A stretch of DNA of 64,000 nt. It comes from Clostridiales bacterium (GTDB lineage: Bacteria > Bacillota > Clostridia > Oscillospirales > UBA644). The notes beneath the pieces were generated by a model. That model worked only from the letters and a program-made list of their open reading frames with translations, did not search any database and had not been told where the DNA came from. How positions within the stretch are numbered: the first letter of the stretch is position 1; each line of letters opens with the position of its first letter. A program made the position numbers and the translations under genes. The DNA lies in NCBI GenBank assembly GCA_016281915.1, contig JAEEJO010000037.1, positions 1-64,000 of the forward strand, written 5' to 3'. Shown here piece by piece: positions 51,713-60,601 of the stretch.

Positions 51713-51719
51713 ATTTTTT
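51688..51719 (+). terminator. Attenuator terminator upstream of aroF
   Basis: CTCACAGC (51688-51695), a 9-base loop, GCTGTGAG (51705-51712), then A and TTTTTT (51714-51719). It sits before the aroF ribosome site and can be disrupted by the antiterminator. Confidence 0.9.
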
Positions 51720-51737
51720 ATTTTCGGAGGAATTATT

Positions 51738-52742
51738 ATGATAGTACTTCTCAAACCCAATCCTGACAAGGCGCAACTTGACAGTCTTATTCAATGGCTT
51801 GAATCAAAGGGCGTTGAAATTCATCCTACAGTAGGTAAGACCCAGACGATACTCGGTCTTGTAGGCGATACTTCACATCTTGATATAGATCTCATTGCGG
51901 CACTCGATATCGTTGCGGGCGTTCGCAGGGTCCAGGAGCCGTATAAAAACGCAAACAGAAAGTTCCATCCCGACGACACAGTCATCAAGGTTGGAAACAC
52001 ATATATAGGAGGAGGAAACCTGACGATAATCGCAGGCCCCTGCTCCGTTGAGTCTGAAGAACAGATTTGTCAGATAGCCGAACAAGTAAAGAAAAGCGGC
52101 GCCACGCTTCTTCGCGGCGGAGCCTTCAAGCCAAGGACGTCCCCCTACTCGTTTCAGGGGTTGAGAGACGAAGGGCTGAAGCTTCTGTCGGTTGCAAAAA
52201 AGATGACGGGGTTGCCGATAGTTACCGAGATAATGGATATCGCTCATCTTGATTCTTTTGACGACGTGGACGTGATACAGGTCGGGGCAAGGAACATGCA
52301 GAATTTCGAGCTGTTAAAGGCGCTTGGCACGACCCGAAAGCCCATACTTTTAAAAAGAGGTCTTTCTTCGACATATGAAGAGCTTCTTATGAGCGCCGAA
52401 TATATTATGGCGGGCGGCAACAATAATGTTATTCTTTGTGAACGCGGAATACGCACATTTGAAACATATACAAGAAACACACTTGATATTTCGGCAATAC
52501 CTGTTCTTAAACAGCTCAGCCATCTGCCGGTAATAATCGATCCGAGCCATGCTTCAGGCAAATCCGCACTTGTCGCTCCCCTCGCGTGCGCTGCCGTTGC
52601 AGCAGGAGCGGACGGATTGATAATAGAAGTCCACAACGACCCTGAACATGCTCTCTGCGACGGTCCGCAGTCGATACGTCCGGAGGCGTTTGACAAGCTT
52701 GTAAAGAAACTTGATAAAATCTCAATGGCAACAAAAGACTGA
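51738..52742 (+). CDS. aroF: DAHP synthase (type I-beta, with ferredoxin-like regulatory domain)
   Basis: A 334-residue enzyme joining PEP and erythrose 4-phosphate, the first step to chorismate. Residues 1-75 form a ferredoxin-like domain as in Thermotoga DAHPS, which senses Tyr/Phe. The barrel starts IIAGPCSVESEEQI, with LLRGGAFKPRTSPYSFQG, LLKRGLSST and IIDPSHASGK. I chose ATG 51738 with GGAGGA upstream; a longer frame would start inside the terminator. First structural gene after the attenuator. Confidence 0.95.
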   Translation: MIVLLKPNPDKAQLDSLIQWLESKGVEIHPTVGKTQTILGLVGDTSHLDIDLIAALDIVAGVRRVQEPYKNANRKFHPDDTVIKVGNTYIGGGNLTIIAGPCSVESEEQICQIAEQVKKSGATLLRGGAFKPRTSPYSFQGLRDEGLKLLSVAKKMTGLPIVTEIMDIAHLDSFDDVDVIQVGARNMQNFELLKALGTTRKPILLKRGLSSTYEELLMSAEYIMAGGNNNVILCERGIRTFETYTRNTLDISAIPVLKQLSHLPVIIDPSHASGKSALVAPLACAAVAAGADGLIIEVHNDPEHALCDGPQSIRPEAFDKLVKKLDKISMATKD

Positions 52743-52767
52743 CACGGTCTCAAAGGAGAAAACTGCG

Positions 52768-53832
52768 ATGAACAGGCGAACCGTAAGGATCAACGTTCAG
52801 AACGGATATGACGTTATAATAGAAAACGGAATACTCTCTTCATGCGGAACGATAATCAGGCCAACGGTCAAAAACGGACGGGCAGCTGTAATTACCGACT
52901 CAAACGTAGCGCCGCTCTACCTGCAGACCGTTATTGCCGCTCTTGGTAAAGCGGATATCAAAGCTGACAGCTTTATTATCGAAGCCGGTGAACGCTCAAA
53001 GAATTTAGACACTCTTTCAGAGATACTTGAATTTCTGGCAGAAAAAAGATTCACGAAATCCGACACGGTTATCGCGCTGGGCGGAGGAGTTGTTGGAGAT
53101 ATCGCCGGATTTGCAGCCGCCGTTTATCTTCGCGGGGTAAGTATAATCCAGATACCCACAACGCTTCTTTCTGCGGTAGACTCATCCGTGGGAGGAAAAA
53201 CCGCTGTAAATCTGCGTTCGGGCAAGAACCTTGCAGGAGCGTTTATGCAGCCGGCTGCCGTTATATTCGATCCAGATGCGCTTTCGTCGCTGCCGCGCAA
53301 AGAATTTGAGAACGGTATGGCGGAGGTTATAAAATACGGAGTGCTTTTCAGCGAAGAGCTTTTCGAAACCGTTAAAAACGGCGCAGACAGTAATAATATT
53401 GCCGAAATAGCAGAAAAATGCGTTGTTTTCAAAGGAAGGACCGTTGAAAACGATGAGTTTGACGCGGGAGAGAGAAAACTTCTGAACCTCGGTCATACGA
53501 TAGGTCATGCAATTGAAAAATGCAGTAATTATACGATTTCTCACGGGTTCGCAGTAGCGTCGGGAATGGCTATGGCGGCGCGAGCAGGAGAAAAAATGGG
53601 GATAACGCAAGCAGGAACGGCAGAGGCAATAGAAAAAGCGCTTGAAAAATATTCACTTCCGACCGATACGTCATTTGATCCCTGTTCCCTTGCGTCATGC
53701 GCTTTATCGGACAAAAAGCGGGCAGGCGAAACGATCACCGCGGTAATTCCCGAAAGAATAGGAAAGTGCAGGCTTCACGGCATATCGGTAGGCGAGCTTG
53801 AAGATTTTATAAAAAAAGGTAAAAAACAGTAA
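52768..53832 (+). CDS. aroB: 3-dehydroquinate synthase
   Basis: A 354-residue NAD- and zinc-dependent cyclase. It has the glycine-rich ALGGGVVGDIAGFAAAVYLRG, IPTTLLSAVDSSVGGKTAVN and the zinc ligand motif NLGHTIGHAIE. ATG 52768 follows CAAAGGAGAAA. The stop is followed at once by the aroA start. Confidence 0.97.
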   Translation: MNRRTVRINVQNGYDVIIENGILSSCGTIIRPTVKNGRAAVITDSNVAPLYLQTVIAALGKADIKADSFIIEAGERSKNLDTLSEILEFLAEKRFTKSDTVIALGGGVVGDIAGFAAAVYLRGVSIIQIPTTLLSAVDSSVGGKTAVNLRSGKNLAGAFMQPAAVIFDPDALSSLPRKEFENGMAEVIKYGVLFSEELFETVKNGADSNNIAEIAEKCVVFKGRTVENDEFDAGERKLLNLGHTIGHAIEKCSNYTISHGFAVASGMAMAARAGEKMGITQAGTAEAIEKALEKYSLPTDTSFDPCSLASCALSDKKRAGETITAVIPERIGKCRLHGISVGELEDFIKKGKKQ

Positions 53833-55089
53833 ATGGACGTAATGATCACACCGTCTGCGCTATCGGGCAGGATAAGCGCCATCGGTTCGAAATCGGATAT
53901 TCACAGGCTGCTTATCTGCTCTGCCGTTTCTGACGTGCAAACAACAATAGACGGTTTTTTTTCGTCGGACGATATTGTTGCAACGGTAAACTGTATAAGG
54001 GCGCTTGGGGCAAAAGCTGAGATTTCAGGAAATATTTGCGCCATAACACCGATCGGTTCCCCAGAACAACGTCCTTCATTTGATTGCGGCGAAAGCGGAA
54101 CCACGCTACGGTTTATCCTGCCCATCGCATGCGCTCTTTGCGAAAATGCAGAGTTCAGCGGAAGGGGACGTTTACCCGAAAGACCGATCAGCGAGCTTAT
54201 GGAAGCTCTTGAATCGGGCGGAGTGATTTTTTCGAAGACAAAGCTTCCTTTTTCCACCAAAGGCACGCTTTCGGCAGGAAAATTCTTTTTGCCGGGGAAC
54301 GTAAGCTCACAGTACATATCTGGCTTGATGACAGCGCTTTGTCTTATTAAAGGTAAAAGCGAAATATCTCTCACCTCCCCTCTTGAATCTGCCGGTTACG
54401 TTGATATGACGCTGTCATCGCTTCGTCTTTTCGGCGCAGATATTTCCGCTGAAGGCGGGAAATATACTGTTTACGGAAAAGAGCGGCTAACCTCGCCCGG
54501 CAGCGTAAAGGCGGACGGAGACTGGTCAAACGCACTGTTTTTTATGACGGCAGGCGCAGTATGCGGCGATATTGAGATAACAGGGCTGAATACGTCAAGC
54601 GTTCAGGGAGACAAAAAAACGGTTGAGATCTTGAAACGGTTCGGCGCAGAGATATCATTGAAAAATGAAGTAATCAAAATAAAGAAAAGCGTTCTTCACG
54701 GCTGCGACACCGATATTTCACAGATTCCGGACAGCTTACCGGCGCTTTCGGTCGTTGCCGCATTTGCAAAAGGCGATTCAAGATTTACAGGAGCGGGAAG
54801 GCTTCGTCTGAAAGAAAGCGACAGGCTTACGGCTGTTTGCAGAATGATAAACGCTCTTGGCGGAAAAGCGGAAGAAACGGACGACGGAATCACCGTTCAC
54901 GGCACCGAAGGACTTTCGGGCGGAACGGCAGAAGGCGAAAACGACCATAGAATAGTAATGGCCGCCACCGTTGCGGCATTTGCATGCAAAGAAAAAACCG
55001 TTATAAAAGGAGCGCAAGCGGTCAATAAATCGTATCCGACATTTTTTGAGGATATAAGTAAACTCGGAGGAGTAACAAATGTCATCTGA
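53833..55089 (+). CDS. aroA: EPSP synthase (3-phosphoshikimate 1-carboxyvinyltransferase)
   Basis: A 418-residue transferase. It has GSKSDIHRLLICSAVS, DCGESGTTLRFILPIA, and the C-terminal RLRLKESDRLTAV. These are the S3P- and PEP-binding motifs. Its ATG follows the aroB stop with no gap. The aroC start overlaps its end by 11 bases. Confidence 0.97.
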   Translation: MDVMITPSALSGRISAIGSKSDIHRLLICSAVSDVQTTIDGFFSSDDIVATVNCIRALGAKAEISGNICAITPIGSPEQRPSFDCGESGTTLRFILPIACALCENAEFSGRGRLPERPISELMEALESGGVIFSKTKLPFSTKGTLSAGKFFLPGNVSSQYISGLMTALCLIKGKSEISLTSPLESAGYVDMTLSSLRLFGADISAEGGKYTVYGKERLTSPGSVKADGDWSNALFFMTAGAVCGDIEITGLNTSSVQGDKKTVEILKRFGAEISLKNEVIKIKKSVLHGCDTDISQIPDSLPALSVVAAFAKGDSRFTGAGRLRLKESDRLTAVCRMINALGGKAEETDDGITVHGTEGLSGGTAEGENDHRIVMAATVAAFACKEKTVIKGAQAVNKSYPTFFEDISKLGGVTNVI

Positions 55090-56170
55090 ATACGGCAAAG
55101 CACTGAAAATATCCGTTTTCGGACAGTCGCACGGCAAAGCGATCGGTGTAAATATAGACGGTCTTCCCGCAGGCGAAGAAATAGATGAAAAAGAGCTTAT
55201 TTCTTTTATGCAGAGGCGCGCACCGGGGAAAAGCGACGTTACGACGCACAGAAAAGAGGCTGACACGCCTGTTTTTTTATCCGGTATAGTGGACGGGAAA
55301 ACCTGCGGGGTACCCGTATGCGCAGTGATTGAAAATAAGGATGCTCATTCCTCTGATTACAGCGGATTTTCAAATACGCCTCGACCGGGGCACGCAGATT
55401 ACACTTCCGTGATAAAATACGGCGAATCTGCGGATATAAGAGGCGGAGGTCATCTTTCGGGACGGCTCACTGCGCCAATCTGCATAGCAGGCGGGATCGC
55501 AAAGCAGATCCTTGAAAAGAGAGGAATTTATATCGGAGCTCATATTTCTTCGGTTTGCAGGGTAAAAGATGACGGATTCCCGCTTTTTCCGACTGAAAAA
55601 CTGTTTGAAGAAATAGCGAAAAAGCCGTTTCCCGTTATAAACGACGAGATCGGGGATGCGATGAAAAAAGTGATCCTTTCCGCAGCAAACGATCTTGATT
55701 CGGTCGGAGGATGCGTTGAATGCGCTATTATCGGATTACCTGCGGGAATAGGTTCGCCGATGTTTGACGGCATTGAAAACCGCATTGGAGCCGCAATATT
55801 CGGAATTCCGGCAATAAAAGGGATAGAGTTCGGCGCAGGATTTCGATCTTCCGAGATGTACGGGTCTGAAAACAATGATCCGTTTTATGCAAAAGACGGC
55901 AAGGTAATGACGGAAACGAACAACTGCGGCGGTATACTCGGAGGAATATCCACAGGTATGCCGATAGTGTTCAATGTCGCCTTCAAGCCAACTCCTTCTA
56001 TCGGGAAGGAACAAAGAACGGTAGATCTGAAAAGCATGACCGACACGCATATAACCGTCGGGGGAAGGCATGATCCCTGCGTTGCAGTGAGGGCTGTGCC
56101 TGCGGTTGAAGCAGTTGCGGCGACAGTGATACTTGATATGTTGCTGGAGGAGAATAATGGAATTATCTGA
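55079..56170 (+). CDS. aroC: Chorismate synthase
   Basis: A 363-residue FMN-dependent enzyme. It has GQSHGKAIGVNIDGLPAG, RRAPGKSDVTT, TPRPGHADYTSV, and DIRGGGHLSGRLTAPI (where many bacteria have GGRSSGRETA), and the C-terminal GRHDPCVAVRAVPAVEA. The GGHLSGRLT variant is also seen in other Clostridia (family knowledge). A CGGAGGAG site precedes ATG 55079. Confidence 0.96.
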   Translation: MSSEYGKALKISVFGQSHGKAIGVNIDGLPAGEEIDEKELISFMQRRAPGKSDVTTHRKEADTPVFLSGIVDGKTCGVPVCAVIENKDAHSSDYSGFSNTPRPGHADYTSVIKYGESADIRGGGHLSGRLTAPICIAGGIAKQILEKRGIYIGAHISSVCRVKDDGFPLFPTEKLFEEIAKKPFPVINDEIGDAMKKVILSAANDLDSVGGCVECAIIGLPAGIGSPMFDGIENRIGAAIFGIPAIKGIEFGAGFRSSEMYGSENNDPFYAKDGKVMTETNNCGGILGGISTGMPIVFNVAFKPTPSIGKEQRTVDLKSMTDTHITVGGRHDPCVAVRAVPAVEAVAATVILDMLLEENNGII

Positions 56171-57296
56171 GATAAGAAAGAAAATAGACGAAACAGACGA
56201 AAAGCTTCTGCCTCTTTTTCTGGAAAGGATGAATCTTTCCGCCGAAGCGGTGAAATATAAAAAAGAGCATTCACTCCCGATCCTGAACAAAACAAGAGAA
56301 AATGAAATACTCCAGCGCGTAATGAGTGAAAGCGGAGATATGGAGCAATATGCGCACAGGCTGTATATGATGATTTTTGAGCTAAGCAGAGCATATCAGG
56401 CAACGCTGTTCAAAAACGGATCAAAAGTCAGAGAGGAAGCGGAAAGAGCGCTTTGCGAAACCGTAAATGAATTTCCGCAAAGAACCTCGGTAGCGTGTCA
56501 GGGAGTAAGAGGGGCTTATTCCGAAGAAGCAGCATCAAAAATGTTTCCGAGGGGCAATCTGATTTTTTTCAACTCCTTCGATGCTGTTTTTGAAGCGGTC
56601 GCAAGCGGATTTTGCCGTTATGGAGTAGTCCCCGTTGAAAACAGTTCAAACGGTTCCGTAAAAGCCGTATACGATCTTCTTCACACAAAAAACGTTAAGA
56701 TAGTAAAGAGCGGAAGGCTCTGCATACGTCATGAACTGATCGGTCTTCCGGGAACAAAGCCGGAGGATGTAAAAGAAATCCGTTCACACGAACAGGCGCT
56801 CGGTCAGTGCAGCGAGTACCTGAAAAGTCTTGGTACGACGGTAAAGATACAGCCTTTTCCCAACACGGCAACAGCGGCGAAATCGGTGGCTGACGGAAAG
56901 GACAAAAGCGTTGCGGCGATAGCATCCCACAGTGTGTGCGAGCTTTACGGGCTCGAATGCATCGCCGAAAACATACAAAACAGTGATAACAACTATACCC
57001 GCTTTATCTGTATTTCAAATAAAGCCGAAATATTTCCCGGTGCAAACAGGTTAAGTTTTGCCGTAGAATGCGAAAACAAGCCGGGAACGCTGTATTCGAT
57101 AATAGCAAAGATATCTGCGCTTGGAACAGATATCCTCAAGCTTGAAAGCTGTCCGATAACGGGAAGAAACTTTGATTTTGTTTTTTATTTCGAGATAGCG
57201 GCGAGCGTGAAAGACCCAAAGATAGTTTCTATGCTTGAAAGCCTTGAATACGAGTGCAAGAAGCTCATTTTCCTTGGCAATTATTCGGAGGATTGA
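56157..57296 (+). CDS. pheA: P-protein: chorismate mutase-prephenate dehydratase
   Basis: A 379-residue bifunctional enzyme of Phe synthesis. Chorismate mutase AroQ-type domain about 1-85 with catalytic R7, R24, K35 and E48; prephenate dehydratase about 110-290 with the NNYTRF motif; ACT regulatory domain about 300-370. In the ACT domain the usual GALV becomes GTLY (310-313) and ESRP becomes ESCP (330-333), so Phe binding may differ. ATG 56157 follows GGAGGAG, overlapping aroC by 14 bases. Confidence 0.95.
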   Translation: MELSEIRKKIDETDEKLLPLFLERMNLSAEAVKYKKEHSLPILNKTRENEILQRVMSESGDMEQYAHRLYMMIFELSRAYQATLFKNGSKVREEAERALCETVNEFPQRTSVACQGVRGAYSEEAASKMFPRGNLIFFNSFDAVFEAVASGFCRYGVVPVENSSNGSVKAVYDLLHTKNVKIVKSGRLCIRHELIGLPGTKPEDVKEIRSHEQALGQCSEYLKSLGTTVKIQPFPNTATAAKSVADGKDKSVAAIASHSVCELYGLECIAENIQNSDNNYTRFICISNKAEIFPGANRLSFAVECENKPGTLYSIIAKISALGTDILKLESCPITGRNFDFVFYFEIAASVKDPKIVSMLESLEYECKKLIFLGNYSED

Positions 57297-58538
57297 ATGG
57301 AAGGCAGGATTTACGGACTTCTGGGCAGAAAACTCGGCCACAGCTATTCTGTATACGTTCACAAAAAACTCGGGAACAACGATTACAAGCTTTATGAAAT
57401 TGAACCGGAAGAGCTTGGCGATTTTATAAGGAATGAAAACGTCGGCGGACTGAACGTGACAATTCCGTATAAAGTCGAGGCGATGAAATACTGTGACGTT
57501 ATATCGCAGGAAGCCGAAAAGATCGGTGCTGTCAACACGGTAGTCAGACGCGGCGGAAAGATATACGGCTACAATACCGATAAATTTGGATTTATCAGCA
57601 TGCTTGAAAAGGGCGGCATAGACTTAGAGAATAAAAAGGTGATAATTCTCGGCAGCGGGGGCGCAAGCAAGACCGCATTATACTGTTCCGAGCTTCTTGG
57701 CGCAAAAGAGACAGTAATAATTTCAAGAAGCGGAGAGAATAATTACGGCAACATAGAAAAGCATTTTGATGCGGATATAATTATAAATGCCACACCAGTT
57801 GGCATGTTTCCCGAAAACGGGAAATCGCCGATAGATCTCACAAAATTCACCAAATGTGTCGGCGTTGCCGATATGATATATAATCCGTTGAGAACGCAGC
57901 TGCTGCTTGAGGCCGACGCGTTGGATATTCCGTGTATCGGAGGACTTTCCATGCTCACGGCGCAGGGAAAGAAATCTGCAGAACTGTTTTTCAACACCGA
58001 ATATCCCGACGATGCAACAGACAGCATAACACGTGAAATAGTCAGCGAAACAGAAAACATAGTACTGATCGGGATGCCGGGAAGCGGCAAGAGCGTTATC
58101 GGGCAAAAGCTTGCCGAGATATCGGGAAGAGAAATCATCGATACGGATGCGGAGGTTGAAAAGGAAACGAACAAAAAAATACCGCAGATATTTGCGGAAT
58201 ACGGTGAGGGAAAATTCAGAGAGATCGAAAGCAAAATAATCGCTTCTGCGGGCAAGCTGCACGGAAAGATAATAGTAACAGGCGGAGGAGCCGTAACGGT
58301 CGAGAAAAACTACGCTTCTCTCAAACAAAACGGACGTATCTATGAAATAATACGCGACCTGTCGCTTCTTGAAACACGCGGACGTCCGCTTTCGGAAAAC
58401 GCGAATCTTTCAGAAATGCTCGGCAAAAGACGTCCTCTTTACGAAAAATTCAGAGATACAGCCGTAAACAACGGAAAAACGCCGCTTGAAGCGGCGAATG
58501 AGATTTGGGGTGATTTCATTGAAAATTCTTGTGATTAA
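57297..58538 (+). CDS. aroEK: Shikimate dehydrogenase-shikimate kinase fusion
   Basis: A 413-residue fusion. AroE part (about 1-240): SYSVYVHKKLG, the catalytic Lys in NVTIPYK59, the Asp in GYNTD95, and the NADP motif LGSGGASKTALY. AroK part (about 252-413): P-loop GMPGSGKS (259-266), the IDTD motif (281-284), GEGKFREIE and TGGGAV. The fused order gives two successive steps, dehydroshikimate to shikimate to shikimate 3-phosphate. Stop of pheA and its ATG are adjacent. Confidence 0.95.
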   Translation: MEGRIYGLLGRKLGHSYSVYVHKKLGNNDYKLYEIEPEELGDFIRNENVGGLNVTIPYKVEAMKYCDVISQEAEKIGAVNTVVRRGGKIYGYNTDKFGFISMLEKGGIDLENKKVIILGSGGASKTALYCSELLGAKETVIISRSGENNYGNIEKHFDADIIINATPVGMFPENGKSPIDLTKFTKCVGVADMIYNPLRTQLLLEADALDIPCIGGLSMLTAQGKKSAELFFNTEYPDDATDSITREIVSETENIVLIGMPGSGKSVIGQKLAEISGREIIDTDAEVEKETNKKIPQIFAEYGEGKFREIESKIIASAGKLHGKIIVTGGGAVTVEKNYASLKQNGRIYEIIRDLSLLETRGRPLSENANLSEMLGKRRPLYEKFRDTAVNNGKTPLEAANEIWGDFIENSCD

Positions 58539-58941
58539 CGGGCCGAATATAAATATGCTCGGAATACGGGAGCCTGAGATTTACGGGAACAGAACATATG
58601 CTCAGCTGATAGAAATGATAAAAAAAGAAGCGGATACTGTCGGAGCCGAAGTTGAGTTTTTTCAGTCGAACCATGAGGGCGCGATAGTGGACGAAATACA
58701 GAGAGCGTATAACAGATTTGACGGTATCATCATCAACCCTGCGGCATATACACATACAAGCGTTGCGATAGCCGACGCGATAAAGGCCGTTGGAATCCCT
58801 GCCATTGAAGTGCATATATCAGATCCTGACACCCGTGAGGAATTCAGAAGGATATCCTACGTCAGACCCGTATGCGCGGCAACTGTAAAAGGAAAAGGAT
58901 TTGAAGGATATATCGAAGCGCTTCATATGTTGATAAAGTAA
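58519..58941 (+). CDS. aroQ: Type II 3-dehydroquinate dehydratase
   Basis: A 140-residue dodecameric dehydratase. It has VINGPNINMLGIREPEIYG with the catalytic Tyr, FFQSNHEGAIVDEI, and IINPAAYTHTSVAIADA, plus IEVHISDP. Start is TTG 58519 after GGGGTGA, within the end of aroEK. Last gene of the operon; all seven chorismate steps are thus present in one transcript. Confidence 0.97.
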   Translation: MKILVINGPNINMLGIREPEIYGNRTYAQLIEMIKKEADTVGAEVEFFQSNHEGAIVDEIQRAYNRFDGIIINPAAYTHTSVAIADAIKAVGIPAIEVHISDPDTREEFRRISYVRPVCAATVKGKGFEGYIEALHMLIK

Positions 58942-58944
58942 TAA

Positions 58945-58970
58945 AAATGCTTGCCATAAGACAAGCATTT
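58945..58970 (+). terminator. Terminator of the aromatic operon
   Basis: AAATGCTTG (58945-58953) pairs with CAAGCATTT (58962-58970) over an 8-base loop, followed by TATTTT. It sits between converging genes and probably works in both directions. Confidence 0.8.
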
Positions 58971-58974
58971 TATT

Positions 58975-60354
58975 TTATCTGCTTTCAAGAGCGGGATCGT
59001 AATCTTTATCTGCTTTGACGTGTTTTCTATAGTAAATAAAAAATGCTATCAGCTGTGCGATAAAGGTGACTGTCCAAGAGAAGGCATATGAAAGATAGAG
59101 AACTTCGGGCGTGTGAAACTGTTCGATCTGAAAAACGGAGAATATCCATGCGATTCGCAGTCCGCAGATACCGATAACGGAAATGATCATCGGAATAACG
59201 GAAGAGCCCATTCCCCTGAGAGATCCTGTTGTGACGTCCATAAGACCGCACAGGAAATAAGGCAGAGAGATGTAAAGGAGTCTGACAAGTCCTGCTGAGA
59301 TCGCCTCGGCAGAGTCTGTGATATATATTGAAAGAAGCTGTTTTCCGAATATATTTACAAGAGATCCGCCTATGATACCAACTACGGTAACGCATGCCAG
59401 GCAAAGCCATATAGATCTGACTGCGCGCTTGTATTTTTTTGCGCCGGTGCACTGACCGACGAAATTGACCGCAGTCTGTGAAAACGCATTGATGCTGACG
59501 TAAACGAAACCTTCGATATTGCCTGCAGCGGCATTTCCTGACATGAATACGTCGCCGAATGAGTTGATAGACGACTGGATTATGACGTTGGAAATGGAAA
59601 AAAGCGCTCCCTGAATTCCTGCGGGCAGACCGATGCGGATTATTTTGAAAAATTGTATCTTATAAAAGCGCATTTTTGAGAGAATGAGGCGGCAGGAATC
59701 GGTCCTTTTCATAAGCGCAAGTATTACCAGCACTGCAGAAACGCCCTGAGAGATAATGGTCGCCAGCGAAACGCCCGCCACGCTCATATTGAATGCAGTG
59801 ACAAAGACGATGTTGAGTATAACGTTAATAACGCCTGCGGTGGAAAGGAAAATCAGAGGTCCCTTTGTATCTCCTACGGCACGAAGGATAGAAGAACCGA
59901 AATTATAAATCATTGAAAACGTCATTCCGCAGAAATAAATGCGCATATAGACGGTCGAGAGCCCCAGGACGTTTTCAGGGGTTTCCATCATGCGAAGGAA
60001 TGATTCGGAAAAAATAACGCCTATAAGCGTAAGGGTAATTCCGCTGACGAGAGCCGTGGGAATGGCTGTATGAACCGTTCTGTGAACCGCTTCGTTATCG
60101 TTGCCGCCGTAAGCATGAGCGACCGATACGCCTGCACCGACTGAAAGACCGACAAAAAGGTTTATGATAAGATTGGTTACTGAGCCTGTGGCACCTACCG
60201 CAGCAACCGTTATGCTTCCGCAGAATCTGCCCACAACAACAAGGTCTGCGGCGTTAAAAAGAAGCTGCAGAATGCTGGTCAGAATTATGGGGATCGTATA
60301 TTTAACAACGTTCCAGAAGAGCGGTCCCCGAAGTATCGAGTTGTTACTGTTCAT
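58975..60354 (-). CDS. MATE family efflux transporter (second copy)
   Basis: A 459-residue twelve-helix MATE transporter. N-terminal TIPIILTSILQLLFNAADLVVVG and the later GNIEGFVYVSINAFSQTAVNFVGQCTGA are typical of the polysaccharide-transport-like/DinF branch. It is clearly a different paralogue from the one at 36650. A separate promoter is present upstream and no operon partner is obvious. Confidence 0.92.
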   Translation of the reverse strand: MNSNNSILRGPLFWNVVKYTIPIILTSILQLLFNAADLVVVGRFCGSITVAAVGATGSVTNLIINLFVGLSVGAGVSVAHAYGGNDNEAVHRTVHTAIPTALVSGITLTLIGVIFSESFLRMMETPENVLGLSTVYMRIYFCGMTFSMIYNFGSSILRAVGDTKGPLIFLSTAGVINVILNIVFVTAFNMSVAGVSLATIISQGVSAVLVILALMKRTDSCRLILSKMRFYKIQFFKIIRIGLPAGIQGALFSISNVIIQSSINSFGDVFMSGNAAAGNIEGFVYVSINAFSQTAVNFVGQCTGAKKYKRAVRSIWLCLACVTVVGIIGGSLVNIFGKQLLSIYITDSAEAISAGLVRLLYISLPYFLCGLMDVTTGSLRGMGSSVIPMIISVIGICGLRIAWIFSVFQIEQFHTPEVLYLSYAFSWTVTFIAQLIAFFIYYRKHVKADKDYDPALESR

Positions 60355-60385
60355 TGATTTTTCCTTCGTTTGTTAATGCGCGGTT

Positions 60386-60414
60386 ATTATATCATATAAT
60401 AAAGAACAATTCAA
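60386..60414 (-). promoter_or_regulatory. Promoter of the second MATE gene
   Basis: Minus strand: TTGAAT (60409-60414), a 17-base spacer and a perfect TATAAT (60386-60391). Confidence 0.75.
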
Positions 60415-60471
60415 CAAGTTTTTGCAAATCGACTGATTTGTTGAAAATATTTCGATTTATAGAACGCAGAA

Positions 60472-60507
60472 ACGGTCCGGTAAAACCGGACCGTGATTTT
60501 TATATTT
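60472..60507 (+). terminator. Isolated hairpin with plus-strand U tract
   Basis: ACGGTCCGGT (60472-60481), loop AAA, ACCGGACCGT (60485-60494), then GATTTTTATATTTTT. On the plus strand this is a good intrinsic terminator, but both flanking genes are on the minus strand. On the minus strand only TTT follows the stem. It may stop antisense transcription or act weakly for the gene at 60602. Confidence 0.55.
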
Positions 60508-60601
60508 TTCCGTATAATATCGGATACTTCCCGAATCGAATGAGAGCATCCGCGGATATTTCTATGCTTGTCTATCTGAAAATGGCTGACAATAAAACAG
60601 A

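Noticed and set aside
51450-51737. T-box leader upstream of the aromatic operon
   Set aside because: No T-box consensus (AGGGUGGNACCGCG) or specifier stem could be found; the coding leader and competing hairpins explain the region better.
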